A stretch of DNA of 64,000 bases from Acidovorax radicis. Its GTDB lineage: Bacteria; Pseudomonadota; Gammaproteobacteria; Burkholderiales; Burkholderiaceae_C. Where the stretch lies: assembly GCF_020510705.1 (NCBI RefSeq), contig NZ_CP075184.1:124001-188000 (forward strand), in the 5' to 3' direction. Of this stretch, positions 45,361 through 54,198 are shown in pieces (position 1 is the stretch's first letter; each line of letters begins with the position of its first letter). A program made the translations under genes and the position numbers. The notes beneath the pieces are model-generated. The model was given only the letters and a program-made list of their open reading frames with translations. It searched no databases and was not told where the DNA came from.

Positions 45361-45984
45361 ATGAACGCCATGCAAACCCCGCCACCCAAAGTTTCGTTCA
45401 AAGAACAGATGCATCTGGCACGCGAGGACGCGATCCTTCAGGCCACCTGCCGCCTGTTGGGCGAAAAAGCCTTCGATGCGATGACGATGGACGACGTCGC
45501 CAACGCCGTGGGCATTGCCAAAGCCAGCCTCTATAAGCACTTTTCCAGCAAGGAGGAGTTGTGCTGCGCTGCCATGGTGCAGATCCTCGAACGCGTGCAG
45601 GCGTATCTGGCGGGGCTGCCGGCCGAGATGCCGCCGCTTGACAAGCTCCGCGAGCTGGTGCGTTGGTCGCTGGAGCGTTTGTTGGCCAACGAGATGCCTT
45701 TGTTGCCCAGCCGCAATTCAACGCTGCGTGCGGTCCTGATGGCCAACAAGGATTACCTCAACGGACTGGTGTCGGTGAGTGACCAGATTGGCGGATGGAT
45801 CACCGAGGCCCAGTCGCAAGGGGTGATCGACCCGGCATTGCCGCCGCTGGTCGTGCTTTACACGCTGTATGCGCGTGCATGCGACCCGGTGGTGAGTTTT
45901 CTCAAAGAGGGCGGCCAGCACTCCGACACAGAGATTGTCGACCTGGTCGTGCGAACCTGTTTCGACGGCCTGTCTGCGAGGTAG
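45361..45984 (+). CDS. TetR/AcrR-family transcriptional regulator
   Basis: 207 residues from ATG 45361; ATG 45352 lies inside the operator-like palindrome and ATG 45370 is also possible. The helix-turn-helix is clear: AREDAILQATCRLLGEKAFD then AMTMDDVANAVGIAKASLYK and HFSSKEELCCAAM. The C-terminal ligand-binding half is not specific. It has no divergent partner gene, so it is probably autoregulated and may act elsewhere. No strong ribosome site is seen. Confidence 0.88.
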   Translation: MNAMQTPPPKVSFKEQMHLAREDAILQATCRLLGEKAFDAMTMDDVANAVGIAKASLYKHFSSKEELCCAAMVQILERVQAYLAGLPAEMPPLDKLRELVRWSLERLLANEMPLLPSRNSTLRAVLMANKDYLNGLVSVSDQIGGWITEAQSQGVIDPALPPLVVLYTLYARACDPVVSFLKEGGQHSDTEIVDLVVRTCFDGLSAR

Positions 45985-46024
45985 TTATCAGCGGGCTCTT
46001 GTGCACGCTCGTAAATCAAAAAAG

Positions 46025-46049
46025 AGAGCCCGGCATGCCGGGCTCTTTT
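46025..46049. terminator. Bidirectional intrinsic terminator
   Basis: AGAGCCCGGCATGCCGGGCT continues to a perfect 11-bp-arm palindrome (46025-46046), with TTTT after it and AAAAA before it. It lies between the TetR gene and converging minus-strand sequence. Confidence 0.85.
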
Positions 46050-46096
46050 GCTTTGTTCCATCCTGTCGCTTGCGTGCGCCTCGCACCAACGCGTGC

Positions 46097-46335
46097 CTAT
46101 TTGGGCGAGATGACCTTGTCCACCACGTGAATCACGCCGTTGCGGGTGAAAACGTTGGTCGCAACGATGTGGCTCTGGCGCGTGCACTGATCGGTGGTGA
46201 CCAGGCCTGCGCTGACGGTGAAGGTTTGCCCCTGCACGGCGATAACGGCGTGTTGACAGGCACTTTGGCCTTCAATAAACGCGCCGAGACCAGAGCACGT
46301 GGTGGGTCAGCACGGCCGTTGGCAGCGGTTTGTGG
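46097..46335 (-). pseudogene. Fasciclin (FAS1) domain remnant, truncated and frameshifted
   Basis: On the minus strand the frame ending at 46097 reads AVQGQTFTVSAGLVTTDQCT, then RQSHIVATNVFTRNGVIHVV and DKVISPK before TAG. The ending NGVIHVVDKV.PK is the hallmark C-terminus of FAS1 adhesion domains. Just upstream this frame meets a stop, while another frame reads LPTAVLTHHVLWSRRVY, matching the preceding FAS1 segment (LTYHVV.G.V), so a frameshift separates the parts. The N-terminal half is missing. It sits between a terminator and uspA. Confidence 0.72.
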
Positions 46336-46349
46336 CTGGCGCGGCAGAC

Positions 46350-46772
46350 TCAGCGCACGATCAGCAAGGGCACCTTGCTGTTGGCCAGAACCTGTGTCGT
46401 CACAGAGCCCATGACCAATGTGGCGATGGCGCCATGGCCGTGTGACCCCATCACCAGCAGGTCAAACCTGCCGGTGTCTGCCACCTTGGCAATGGTTTCG
46501 CCTACCGCGCCAACCTTGACCGTACGCTTGGCGTCCACACCATGGCGGCTCAGGAATTTGCACACGGGCGCAAGAATCTTTTCGGCTTCCTCGGCGTGGT
46601 AGTTGTCCACCACTTCCTTGCCCAGCGCGGCGCGGGCACGCGGGGGCAAGGGGGGCTGAACCGTCAGCACGGTGTAGGTGTGGGTGCCGCCCAGCAGCTC
46701 TTCGTGGGTGGCCAGATAGGCCAGCATTTTCTTGGTGTAGGCGCTGCCATCGACAGCAAGCAGGATGTTCAT
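46350..46772 (-). CDS. Universal stress protein (UspA family)
   Basis: 140 residues, the standard size. MNILLAVDGSAYTKKMLAYL is the N-terminal strand with the ATP-contacting Asp, and LLVMGSHGHGAIATLVMGSV carries the G-x2-G-x9-G-(S/T) nucleotide-binding motif, so an ATP-binding member is expected. The family supports survival under starvation, low oxygen or oxidative stress in the cytoplasm. It stands next to a fasciclin remnant on the same strand. Confidence 0.93.
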   Translation of the reverse strand: MNILLAVDGSAYTKKMLAYLATHEELLGGTHTYTVLTVQPPLPPRARAALGKEVVDNYHAEEAEKILAPVCKFLSRHGVDAKRTVKVGAVGETIAKVADTGRFDLLVMGSHGHGAIATLVMGSVTTQVLANSKVPLLIVR

Positions 46773-46878
46773 AGGTTCTCCAATAAGGGATGAGTCAGAC
46801 TACTCTGCGCGGATGCCTGTTGTCTTGATGTGCGTCATGTTTTTTCTGCGCGGCGCGGTCTCATGGCGCGCGGCCCGA

Positions 46879-47724
46879 TCATACGGTCACGACACACTGC
46901 GGCTGGAACGCCACCTGCTCGCCCTTGCGCGCATAGCCCAGCGGGTTGGCGATCACGCGGCATTCCCACGGGGTGCCATCGCTGCGCGTGCCCTGCGCCC
47001 GGTAGTCGCTGGGTGCGTGAAGATGGCCATGCAACCACAGTTGTGCATCGGGCAACAGGTCATCCAGCGCATTGCAAAAACCCGCCGTCCCCGGCACCAG
47101 CCCATAGCGGGGGTCGGCGCTGCGCAGGCTGGGCGCGAAATGGGTGACCACCACGGTCGGGCCCGTAAAAGGTTCTTGCAGCGCGGCGCGAAGCCATTGT
47201 TGGCAGACCAGCGCCTGCTGGCGCATTGGTTCGGCCAAAAAGGGCTCTCCGTGCCGCGTTCCATCGGTTTTGCGCAGGTAAAAGTTCGCGGCGCGATAGG
47301 CCTTGTCGCGCAGTTTGAGGCGAGCCCCGAGGTCGGTGATGCCCGCTTGGTCGGCGAGCGCATCAAAATCACTCCACAAGGTTGTACCGACAAATCGCAC
47401 GCCATCCAGGATCAACGTTTCGCGTTCGAGCCATTGGATGCCGAGGCGATCACAGGTTTGGCGCAGTCGCAGGTGGGCGGCATCAAAGTCCTGCGCGTCA
47501 TATTCATGGTTGCCGGGCACAAAAATCACCGGGGTGGGCCAGCCCGCATACTGTGGCAGTGGCGAAAACCGGGCGAGGCCAAAGTCCTCATCGCCCAGCT
47601 GTGAGCCTTCTTGGTACGAGCCCACGTCACCTGCAAGCACCAGTACATCGGCGCGGGGGGCGGGTTCCGGGGCGAAATAAGGGTGTGCCTCCAGGTGAAG
47701 GTCGGACAAAAGCTGGATATTCAT
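46879..47724 (-). CDS. Calcineurin-type metallophosphoesterase
   Basis: 281 residues from ATG 47724 (MNIQLLSDLHLEAHPYFAPE). The metal-binding blocks are in order: SDLHLE (D-x-H), VLVLAGDVGSY (GD), VPGNHEYD (GNHE), VVVTHFAPS and WLHGHLHAPSDY (GHxH). These coordinate two metal ions in phosphoesterases that act on phosphodiesters or phosphomonoesters. Substrate unknown. It is the first gene after a convergent boundary with LysR on the same strand upstream. Confidence 0.9.
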   Translation of the reverse strand: MNIQLLSDLHLEAHPYFAPEPAPRADVLVLAGDVGSYQEGSQLGDEDFGLARFSPLPQYAGWPTPVIFVPGNHEYDAQDFDAAHLRLRQTCDRLGIQWLERETLILDGVRFVGTTLWSDFDALADQAGITDLGARLKLRDKAYRAANFYLRKTDGTRHGEPFLAEPMRQQALVCQQWLRAALQEPFTGPTVVVTHFAPSLRSADPRYGLVPGTAGFCNALDDLLPDAQLWLHGHLHAPSDYRAQGTRSDGTPWECRVIANPLGYARKGEQVAFQPQCVVTV

Positions 47725-47753
47725 GCAACGCACAGTCTACGGGCAAGGCTTGG

Positions 47754-48713
47754 TCATTGCTCAGGGAAAGTCCGGCGCGCAGACCGCGTGAGCGCATGCA
47801 GCAACCAGGTGGTTGCGGCCTGTTGCGCGCCGCGTCGGCGCCACAAGGCATCCACATGCACCGCCGGCACATTGAGCGGCAAAGCCTTGAGCACCAGGGC
47901 GTCGGCAATGCCCGTGACGGGCACGAAGTGTCGCGGCAGCACCGTCAGCAGGTCCGAGCCGGATACCACCCGCCCCGCAGTGACGAACTGGTTGACGGTG
48001 ACGACCACCTTGCGCTCGCGCCCGAGCGACGCCAGGGCCTCGTCGATAAATCCAAAAGGGCGGCCCGAAAAGCTCACCAGCATGTGGCGCGCGGCGCAAT
48101 ACGCATCCAATGTCAGCGATGTTCCGGCCAAAGGGTGGCCTTGCCGCATGACGCATACATATTCCCCGTCATAGAGACGCCGACTGTCGAAAGCGACCAC
48201 GTCGCCCGACTGCGCGCGGGCGGTCAGGTCGGCAAGCACCGCCGGGAAGTAACCAACCGCCATGTCGGCGGCCTCGTCTTCCAGCAGGCGGCGTGGGTCG
48301 CGTGTGGTGAGCGGCAAGATGCGCACGGACACACCGGGGGCTTCGCGTTCGATGATTTCGACCAGCGCGGGCACCAGGGTTGCCGCCGTGGCATCTGCCA
48401 TCGCCAGCACGAAGGTGGACTCCGTCGTGGCGGGCTCGAACCGCCCCGGTGCCAGGGATTCCTGCAGCCGTGTCAGCGCCTCGCGCACAGGGGGCCACAA
48501 CGCCAGGGCGATGGGCGTGGGCTCGACCCCCTGGCCGCTGCGCACCACGAGGTCGTCTCCCACCACATCGCGCAAACGCCGCATGGCGTTGCTCACCGCC
48601 GGTTGGGTGATGGACAACTTGTGGGCGGCGCGGGTAAGGCTGCGCTCGGCCATTACTTCGTCGAAAACACGCAACAGGTTCAGATCAAGGGCGCGAAAGT
48701 TCAAGGGAGTCAT
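47754..48713 (-). CDS. LysR-family transcriptional regulator (NodD-like subgroup)
   Basis: 319 residues. The start PLNFRALDLNLLRVFDEVMA, then ERSLTRAAHKLSITQPAVSN and AMRRLRDVVGDDLVVRSGQG, follows the NodD/PnbR/LeuO-type pattern (L.LL..F..V..E.S.TRAA). The effector domain follows from about residue 95. Upstream lie ATTCA-N9-TGAAT and a GGGTTAACCC palindrome shared with a divergent small membrane protein gene, which is a plausible target. Confidence 0.9.
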   Translation of the reverse strand: MTPLNFRALDLNLLRVFDEVMAERSLTRAAHKLSITQPAVSNAMRRLRDVVGDDLVVRSGQGVEPTPIALALWPPVREALTRLQESLAPGRFEPATTESTFVLAMADATAATLVPALVEIIEREAPGVSVRILPLTTRDPRRLLEDEAADMAVGYFPAVLADLTARAQSGDVVAFDSRRLYDGEYVCVMRQGHPLAGTSLTLDAYCAARHMLVSFSGRPFGFIDEALASLGRERKVVVTVNQFVTAGRVVSGSDLLTVLPRHFVPVTGIADALVLKALPLNVPAVHVDALWRRRGAQQAATTWLLHALTRSARRTFPEQ

Positions 48714-48772
48714 GATCGATTCATCACTGTTGTGAATATCAATGATTCAGAATATAAACTTGAATATGTAAA

Positions 48773-48782
48773 GGGTTAACCC
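48773..48782. promoter_or_regulatory. GGGTTAACCC palindrome, site 4
   Basis: Context GTAAAGGGTTAACCCTAATA, about 60 bp from both divergent starts (LysR gene at 48713 and the membrane protein at 48840). It could serve either or both. Confidence 0.5.
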
Positions 48783-48839
48783 TAATATCACCCCATCGCC
48801 CGGCAATCTCGCCAAAAGCGTTAGAAATGGGAAACCGAA

Positions 48840-49280
48840 ATGACCAGCTTTGCACACGTTAGCTACCCTACCGAACATCCCGGCGTGATCCGCGCCGAAA
48901 ACGCCGCTGCCAACTTGAAGAGTGCAGCTGCCAATTTTGATGGCGCGCGTGGCGCTGCCACCCTTTTGCTGGCCGCCGTGGTGTCGGCCGTTTTTGTGGT
49001 CGCCAACCAGGTGATCGACATGTGGACCGACGGTCACCTGCTGGCTGGCTGGATGGTCATGTGGGTGCTGGCGTTTGCAGCGCTGGCGCTGATGACAGGC
49101 CCTGCGCGCCGTGCGGGCATCGCTTTGCGTGCTGGCGCCTATGCGTGGGCCGAAAGCCGCCGCCGCGCAGCAGAAGACCAACGCACATGGAACGTTGCCA
49201 TCAAGGATCCCCGCATCATGGCCGAACTGAACCATGCCATGGGTGTTGCCACCGTATCGGACATCCGCAAGTACTACTGA
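48840..49280 (+). CDS. Small membrane protein of unknown function
   Basis: 146 residues. Two adjacent hydrophobic segments (about 41-57 and 66-86) make a helical hairpin in the inner membrane; the N-terminal 40 residues are Ala/Asn-rich (RAENAAANLKSAAANFDGAR) and the C-terminal part is charged and probably cytoplasmic. No family is recognised. It is divergent from a LysR gene and shares the GGGTTAACCC site. A strong terminator follows at 49333. Confidence 0.75.
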   Translation: MTSFAHVSYPTEHPGVIRAENAAANLKSAAANFDGARGAATLLLAAVVSAVFVVANQVIDMWTDGHLLAGWMVMWVLAFAALALMTGPARRAGIALRAGAYAWAESRRRAAEDQRTWNVAIKDPRIMAELNHAMGVATVSDIRKYY

Positions 49281-49332
49281 GCCCCACATCACCTCTGCGC
49301 TGCCCAGGCAGCACTGAGGTGATGTCAAAGTC

Positions 49333-49360
49333 AAAGCCGTGGCATGCCACGGCTTTTTTT
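49333..49360 (+). terminator. Intrinsic terminator after the small membrane protein
   Basis: AAAGCCGTGGCA pairs with TGCCACGGCTTT (49333-49344 with 49345-49356) and runs into seven T residues. It ends the 48840 gene. Confidence 0.88.
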
Positions 49361-49525
49361 GCCCCGAATTCTGTGCGGACCAGGACCAGACCGCGTAGAA
49401 ATTCAATGGTCTGGACGGTGGCGTGCCGCCAAACCGCCAAACAGGGGAGGTGCGGCCCCCCATCCGCTGCACACCGGAGGGCGCACCAGCGCTCAATGGG
49501 GCTGCAGGGTGGTTCTGGCGCCCAC

Positions 49526-49550
49526 AAAAAAGCCACCCGAAGGTGGCTTT
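49526..49550 (-). terminator. Intrinsic terminator of pckG
   Basis: AAAGCCACC and GGTGGCTTT flank CGAA; on the minus strand the stem is followed by a T-run. It lies about 55 bp beyond the pckG stop. Confidence 0.85.
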
Positions 49551-49604
49551 GTAATGCGAACAAGAGGCGGCGGCTGTGGCCGCGCCTCCTGCTGACCCCT
49601 CAGA

Positions 49605-51479
49605 TCAGCAGGCACCCAGCCGCGTTTCGATGGCGGCACGTGTTGCCAGCAACTCCTTGGGCAGGTGGTATGCGAGCTTGGCGAAATGTTCATCGTGCAA
49701 TTTCAGCTCGTCTTGCCATGCCGCCTTGTCAATGGCGGTGACCGTGTTGAATTGCGCCGCGCTGAACTCCAGCCCGGTCCAGTTGATTTCTGCGTACTGC
49801 GGAGCCGTGCCGAACATGGTTTCGTGGCCTTGCGCCGTTCCTTCGATGCGATCGATCATCCACTTGAGCACACGCATGTTGTCGCCATAGCCGGGCCAGA
49901 CAAACTTGCCGTCTTCGCCCTTGCGGAACCAGTTAACGCAAAAGATCTTGGGCAGCGTGTGGCCCGTGGCCTCGAGCTTGTGCTCCATGTCCAGCCAGTG
50001 CTGGAAGTAGTCGCTCATGTTGTAGCCGCAGAACGGCAGCATGGCGAACGGGTCGCGGCGCACCACACCTTGCGCGCCAAAGGCGGCGGCCGTGGTTTCG
50101 CTGCCCATGGTGGCGGCCATGTAGACACCTTCCATCCAAGTGCGGGCTTCGGTCACCAGCGGCACGGTCGTGGAGCGGCGGCCGCCGAAGATGAAGGCAT
50201 CGATGGCCACGCCGTTGGCGTCATCCCATTGAGGGTCGAGCGCGGGGTTGTTGGTGGCGGCCACGGTAAAGCGCGAATTGGGGTGGGCGGCCTTGGCGCC
50301 GGTCTGCTTGGCGATTTCGGGGGTCCAGTCCTTGCCTTGCCAGTCGATCAGGTGGGCGGGAATGCCGCCACCGTCTTTCTCCATGCCTTCCCACCACACG
50401 TCGCCGTCGTCGGTCAGGGCCACGTTGGTGAAGATCACGTCCTTGTCCAGGCTGCGCATGCAGTTGGGGTTGGTGTGCATGTTGGTGCCGGGGGCCACGC
50501 CAAAGTAGCCAGCCTCGGGGTTGATCGCGTACATCTTGCCGTCGGCATGGGGCTTGATCCAGGCGATGTCGTCACCAATGGTGGTGACTTTCCAGCCCGC
50601 AAAGCCGGCCTCGGGTGGCACCAGCATGGAAAAGTTGGTCTTGCCGCAGGCGCTGGGGAAGGCGGCCGCCACGTGGTATTTCTTGCCTTGGGGGTTTGTC
50701 ACGCCCAGGATGAGCATGTGCTCGGCCAGCCAACCCTGGTCGCGGCCCATGGTGGATGCAATGCGCAGGGCCAGGCACTTCTTGCCCAGCAGTGCGTTGC
50801 CGCCGTAGCCCGAGCCGTAAGACCAGATCTCGCGGGTCTCGGGGTAGTGCACGATGTACTTGACCTTGGGGTTGCAGGGCCAGCTCGTGGTGTCCTTTTC
50901 GCCCTTGGCCAGCGGGGCGCCCACGGTGTGCATGCAGGGCACGAACTCGCCGTCCACGCCCAGCACGTCGTACACGGCCTTGCCCATGCGGGTCATCAGG
51001 CGCTGGTTCACGGCCACATAGGCGCTGTCGGTCAGCTCTACGCCGATGTGGGCGATGTGGCTGCCCAGCGGGCCCATGCTGAACGGCACCACGTACATGG
51101 TGCGGCCCTTCATGCAGCCGTCAAACAGGGGCTGCAGTGTGGCGCGCATCTCGGCGGGCGCCATCCAGTTGTTGGTGGGGCCGGCATCCTCCTTCTTGGC
51201 CGAGCAGATGTAGGTGCGGTCTTCCACGCGGGCCACGTCCGAGGGGTCCGAGCAGGCGAGAAAACTGTCGGGGCGCTTGGCGGGGTTGAGCTTCTTGAAG
51301 GTGCCGACGTCCACCAGTTGCTGGCACAGGCGGTCGTACTCTTCCTTGGAGCCATCGCACCAGAGGATGCTGTCGGGCTTGCACAGGGCGGCCATGTCGG
51401 CCACCCAGGCGAGCAGCCGGGCGTTTTTGACGTAAGCGGGGGCGTTGAGATTCAGGCCCTGCATCGTGGGTGCGTTCAT
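49605..51479 (-). CDS. pckG: Phosphoenolpyruvate carboxykinase (GTP)
   Basis: 624 residues, as usual for GTP-type enzymes. [16 protein letters not shown] holds the GTP P-loop and the reactive Cys of GTP-PEPCKs, and [20 protein letters not shown] is the metal/kinase-2 region. It interconverts oxaloacetate + GTP and PEP + CO2, the entry to gluconeogenesis from acids and amino acids. The start follows AGGAAGCTCCCG. The upstream leader can fold into a hairpin that pairs this ribosome site. It is a single-gene unit with its own terminator. Confidence 0.97.
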   Translation of the reverse strand: MNAPTMQGLNLNAPAYVKNARLLAWVADMAALCKPDSILWCDGSKEEYDRLCQQLVDVGTFKKLNPAKRPDSFLACSDPSDVARVEDRTYICSAKKEDAGPTNNWMAPAEMRATLQPLFDGCMKGRTMYVVPFSMGPLGSHIAHIGVELTDSAYVAVNQRLMTRMGKAVYDVLGVDGEFVPCMHTVGAPLAKGEKDTTSWPCNPKVKYIVHYPETREIWSYGSGYGGNALLGKKCLALRIASTMGRDQGWLAEHMLILGVTNPQGKKYHVAAAFPSACGKTNFSMLVPPEAGFAGWKVTTIGDDIAWIKPHADGKMYAINPEAGYFGVAPGTNMHTNPNCMRSLDKDVIFTNVALTDDGDVWWEGMEKDGGGIPAHLIDWQGKDWTPEIAKQTGAKAAHPNSRFTVAATNNPALDPQWDDANGVAIDAFIFGGRRSTTVPLVTEARTWMEGVYMAATMGSETTAAAFGAQGVVRRDPFAMLPFCGYNMSDYFQHWLDMEHKLEATGHTLPKIFCVNWFRKGEDGKFVWPGYGDNMRVLKWMIDRIEGTAQGHETMFGTAPQYAEINWTGLEFSAAQFNTVTAIDKAAWQDELKLHDEHFAKLAYHLPKELLATRAAIETRLGAC

Positions 51480-51484
51480 CGGGA

Positions 51485-51520
51485 GCTTCCTAAGTTGAAA
51501 AACGGTTTTTCAAAGGAAGC
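51485..51520 (-). promoter_or_regulatory. Leader hairpin covering the pckG ribosome-binding site
   Basis: On the minus strand GCTTCC pairs with GGAAGC, which contains the Shine-Dalgarno sequence, and the inner arms TTGAAAAAC/GTTTTTCAA (51495-51503 and 51505-51513) form a 9-bp stem. Folding would hide the ribosome site. A partial copy (TTTGAAAAACGGC) lies at about 51573. Confidence 0.5.
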
Positions 51521-51750
51521 GCCTCGAAGAATCTCGGCAAGGCCTGGCGCAGGTGCAGATGCTGAGCGCTGCCTTTGAAAAACGGCTTATGTGCTCAGTC
51601 GGCGGGCGGAATCACGGGGCAGCCACACGTTGTGGCGGCTACTCCACGGATTCCGCGGGTCGACTGGGATGGCAATTTTATGAACCTGCCGCCCGCTTGT
51701 CTGTTCCATTGGGGTGAAAATCATGCAAAAACAGCATGGGGTTATGTGTT

Positions 51751-52482
51751 CTATAGCGCTGCGAACCGCTTACAGACAGTTGCCGCCCGCTGGCTCCAGA
51801 GTTCAAAGCCGGCCTTGCGCAGCGCGCAAGCCGGGCAGGTTCCGCAGCCGTAACCCCAGGGGTGCAAGGTGTCGCGCGTGCCGTGGTAGCAGGTGTGTGA
51901 GTCGTTCACGATCACATCGATCAGCGCCTGTCCGCCCAGCGAGCGGGCCGTCTCCCAGGTGTCGGCCTTGTCGATCCACATCAGCGGCGTTTCAAAGGTA
52001 AACCGCTGCCCCATGCCCAGCGATACCGCCACCTGCAAGGCCTTGATCGTGTCGTCGCGGCAATCGGGGTAGCCCGAGAAATCGGTTTCGCACATGCCGC
52101 CCACCAGCGTGTGCAGGCCGCGCCGGTAGCCCACGGCGGCAGCCAGGTTGAAGAACAGCAGGTTGCGACCAGGCACAAACGTATTGGGCAAACCGGCGGC
52201 GGTCATCTGGATCTCCGTGTCGCTGGTCAATGCCGTGTCGCTGATGTGGCCCAGCACGGCCAGGTCGATCATGTGGTCGTCGCCCAGCTTGCCCGCCCAC
52301 TGCGGGAATTGCGCGCGCAAGGCGGACAACACGGTCTGGCGGGCCTGCAGTTCCACGCTGTGGCGTTGGCCGTAGTCAAAGCCGATGGTTTCCACGTGGG
52401 CAAAGTTTTCCAGCGCCCAGGCCAGGCAGGTCGTGGAGTCCTGGCCACCGGAAAAAAGGACGAGTGCGTGTCCGGGTCTCAT
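51751..52482 (-). CDS. queC: 7-cyano-7-deazaguanine synthase
   Basis: 243 residues from ATG 52482, chosen because GGAG lies seven bases before it; an ATG two codons earlier is too close to the site. [20 protein letters not shown] is the ATP-pyrophosphatase SGGxDS loop, [12 protein letters not shown] and [15 protein letters not shown] are QueC hallmarks, and [18 protein letters not shown] holds the zinc cysteines. QueC turns 7-carboxy-7-deazaguanine into preQ0 for queuosine in tRNA. Other que genes are not in the window. Confidence 0.96.
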   Translation of the reverse strand: MRPGHALVLFSGGQDSTTCLAWALENFAHVETIGFDYGQRHSVELQARQTVLSALRAQFPQWAGKLGDDHMIDLAVLGHISDTALTSDTEIQMTAAGLPNTFVPGRNLLFFNLAAAVGYRRGLHTLVGGMCETDFSGYPDCRDDTIKALQVAVSLGMGQRFTFETPLMWIDKADTWETARSLGGQALIDVIVNDSHTCYHGTRDTLHPWGYGCGTCPACALRKAGFELWSQRAATVCKRFAAL

Positions 52483-52523
52483 GGGCATTCTCCAGGTCAA
52501 ACAGGTGGTGCGGGACGAAAAAA

Positions 52524-52542
52524 AGCCCCGCGCTGCGGGGCT
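52524..52542 (-). terminator. Intrinsic terminator after the 48-residue protein gene
   Basis: AGCCCCGC and GCGGGGCT flank GCT, and on the minus strand the stem runs into eight T residues. It ends the 52564 gene and separates it from queC. Confidence 0.85.
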
Positions 52543-52563
52543 GGGGGGCTCGGGCCGGTGCGA

Positions 52564-52710
52564 TCAGGCCATCATCACGGCGATAAATGCCAGCAGGAAG
52601 ATCATGATGCCACCCACCACAGGCAGCACCACTGGCACCAGATGAATGATTTTCTCCACGGGGTCGCTCGATGGCGTAGCGGGGGAGTGCGAGGTGCTGT
52701 GGTCAGACAT
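52564..52710 (-). CDS. Small single-span membrane protein
   Basis: 48 residues: a polar Ser/His/Pro-rich N-terminus (MSDHSTSHSPATPSSDPVEK) and one hydrophobic span (IIHLVPVVLPVVGGIMIFLL) to the end. It has its own terminator and an upstream gap, so it is probably a real gene. ATG 52710 is the best start (MSDHST). No family is recognised; small proteins of this layout often serve as subunits or regulators of membrane complexes. Confidence 0.65.
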   Translation of the reverse strand: MSDHSTSHSPATPSSDPVEKIIHLVPVVLPVVGGIMIFLLAFIAVMMA

Positions 52711-52798
52711 GTGATGGCTCCGGATGCTTAAAACTTGCGCAATTCTAGCCCCGGCAGTGCGCACGCGGCACAAAACCTTGCGGGGGGTCAACGCGGGG

Positions 52799-53998
52799 TC
52801 ACATCAGGTCGGCCTGCATGCCCGCCGACCGCAGCAGGCCCAGCACTTCATCGACATGGGTTTTGCCCCGGGTTTGCAGCACCAGTTCGATCTCCACGTT
52901 CTGCGCGGCCAGCATGGTGAAGGCGCGCTGGTGGTGCACCTCCTCGATGTTGGCGCCCGCGTCGGCCACGGTGGCGGTGATGCGCGCCAGCACGCCGGGC
53001 ACATCGCGCGCGCTGACCTTGATGCGCGCGAGGCGCCCCGAGCGCACCATGCCGCGCTCAATGATGGCGGCCAGCAGCAACGGGTCGATGTTGCCCCCGC
53101 ACAGCACCAGCCCGACTTTCTTGCCCTTGAAGCGTTCGGGGTAGCGCACCAGCGCCGCCAGGCCTGCGGCGCCCGCACCTTCGACCAGGGTCTTTTCAAT
53201 TTCCAGCAGCATCAGCACGGCCTGCTCGATGTCGCCCTCGTCCACCAACACCAGATCGTCCACCAGGCGCTTGATGATTTCCTGTGTGATCTTGCCGGGC
53301 GTGCCCACCGCAATGCCCTCGGCTATTGTTGATGTGCCCTGTGGATGGTGCGTCCCCTTGACCGCATTGACCATGGCCGGAAACCGCGAGGTCTGCACAC
53401 CAATCACCTCGATGCCCGGCTTGATGGCCTTGGCCGCCGTGGCCACGCCCGAGATCAGCCCGCCGCCGCCCACGGCGATCACCAGCGTGTCCAGGTCGGG
53501 CACGGCCTGCAGCATCTCCAGGCCCAGCGTGCCCTGGCCGGCGGCCACGGCCTCGTCGTCGTAGGGGTGCACAAACGTCAGGCGCTGCGCATCGGCCAGC
53601 GCATAGGCGTGCGAGCGCGCCTCTTCGAGTGTGTCGCCATGCAGCACCACCTCGGCGCCAAAGCCGCGGGTGCGCTCCACCTTCACGCCGGGCGTGAACC
53701 GCGGCATCACGATCACCGCGCGCAGGCCAAGCCGCTGCGCGTGGTATGCCACGCCCTGCGCATGGTTGCCTGCGCTCATCGCCACCACGCCGCGCGCCCG
53801 CTCGTCGTCGGTGAGCAGTGCCAGGCGGTTGCAGGCACCGCGCTCCTTGAACGACGCGGTGAACTGCAGGTTCTCGAACTTAAGGAACACCTGCGCACCC
53901 ACGATGTCGGAAAGGGTTCGGGATTCCACACAGGGGGTGTCGAGCACCTGGCCTTGCAAGCGGGTGGCAGCGTCGCGGATGTCTTGGAGGGTCAGCAT
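52799..53998 (-). CDS. ilvA: Threonine ammonia-lyase with ACT domain
   Basis: 399 residues from ATG 53998 (MLTLQDIRDAATRLQG). ENLQFTASFKERGACN contains the PLP lysine, and AVGGGGLISGVATAAKAI is the phosphate-binding glycine loop. A single ACT-type domain occupies the last 75 residues (RIKVSARDVPGVLARITATV). This length and single ACT domain match the TdcB-plus-ACT form rather than the long biosynthetic IlvA with two ACT-like domains. It deaminates threonine to 2-oxobutanoate. Whether it serves isoleucine synthesis or threonine breakdown is open. Confidence 0.92.
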   Translation of the reverse strand: MLTLQDIRDAATRLQGQVLDTPCVESRTLSDIVGAQVFLKFENLQFTASFKERGACNRLALLTDDERARGVVAMSAGNHAQGVAYHAQRLGLRAVIVMPRFTPGVKVERTRGFGAEVVLHGDTLEEARSHAYALADAQRLTFVHPYDDEAVAAGQGTLGLEMLQAVPDLDTLVIAVGGGGLISGVATAAKAIKPGIEVIGVQTSRFPAMVNAVKGTHHPQGTSTIAEGIAVGTPGKITQEIIKRLVDDLVLVDEGDIEQAVLMLLEIEKTLVEGAGAAGLAALVRYPERFKGKKVGLVLCGGNIDPLLLAAIIERGMVRSGRLARIKVSARDVPGVLARITATVADAGANIEEVHHQRAFTMLAAQNVEIELVLQTRGKTHVDEVLGLLRSAGMQADLM

Positions 53999-54045
53999 GG
54001 GCCGATTGTGGCGCAAGGCGGGCGCATGGCGCCATAGCGCTGAAA

Positions 54046-54106
54046 TATGAGTAAAAAGTGCCGCTAGCGCCCGTACACATTGCGCAAGCAGCTATCAATT
54101 TTGCAT
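54046..54106 (-). repeat. AT-rich dispersed repeat, copy E
   Basis: On the minus strand it reads TTGATAGCTGCTTGCGCAAT, then GTGTACGGGCGCTAGCGGCA and CTTTTTACTC. It lies between norR and ilvA. Confidence 0.7.
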
Positions 54107-54198
54107 GCTTGGCTGCATCCCTCAGATACCAATCGATCCGTTCGGGCGGGGAAGAGAAGGCGTCTGAGGCTGGTCGCTCATCAGGCCATCTTGACTGT

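Noticed and set aside
49665..51578. 637-codon plus-strand open frame
   Set aside because: Antisense to pckG, whose P-loop and full length are clear.
51480..51750. Possible preQ1 riboswitch near queC
   Set aside because: This gap lies downstream of queC, not upstream, and the true upstream region of queC holds only a terminator and a small gene; no preQ1 aptamer pattern was seen.
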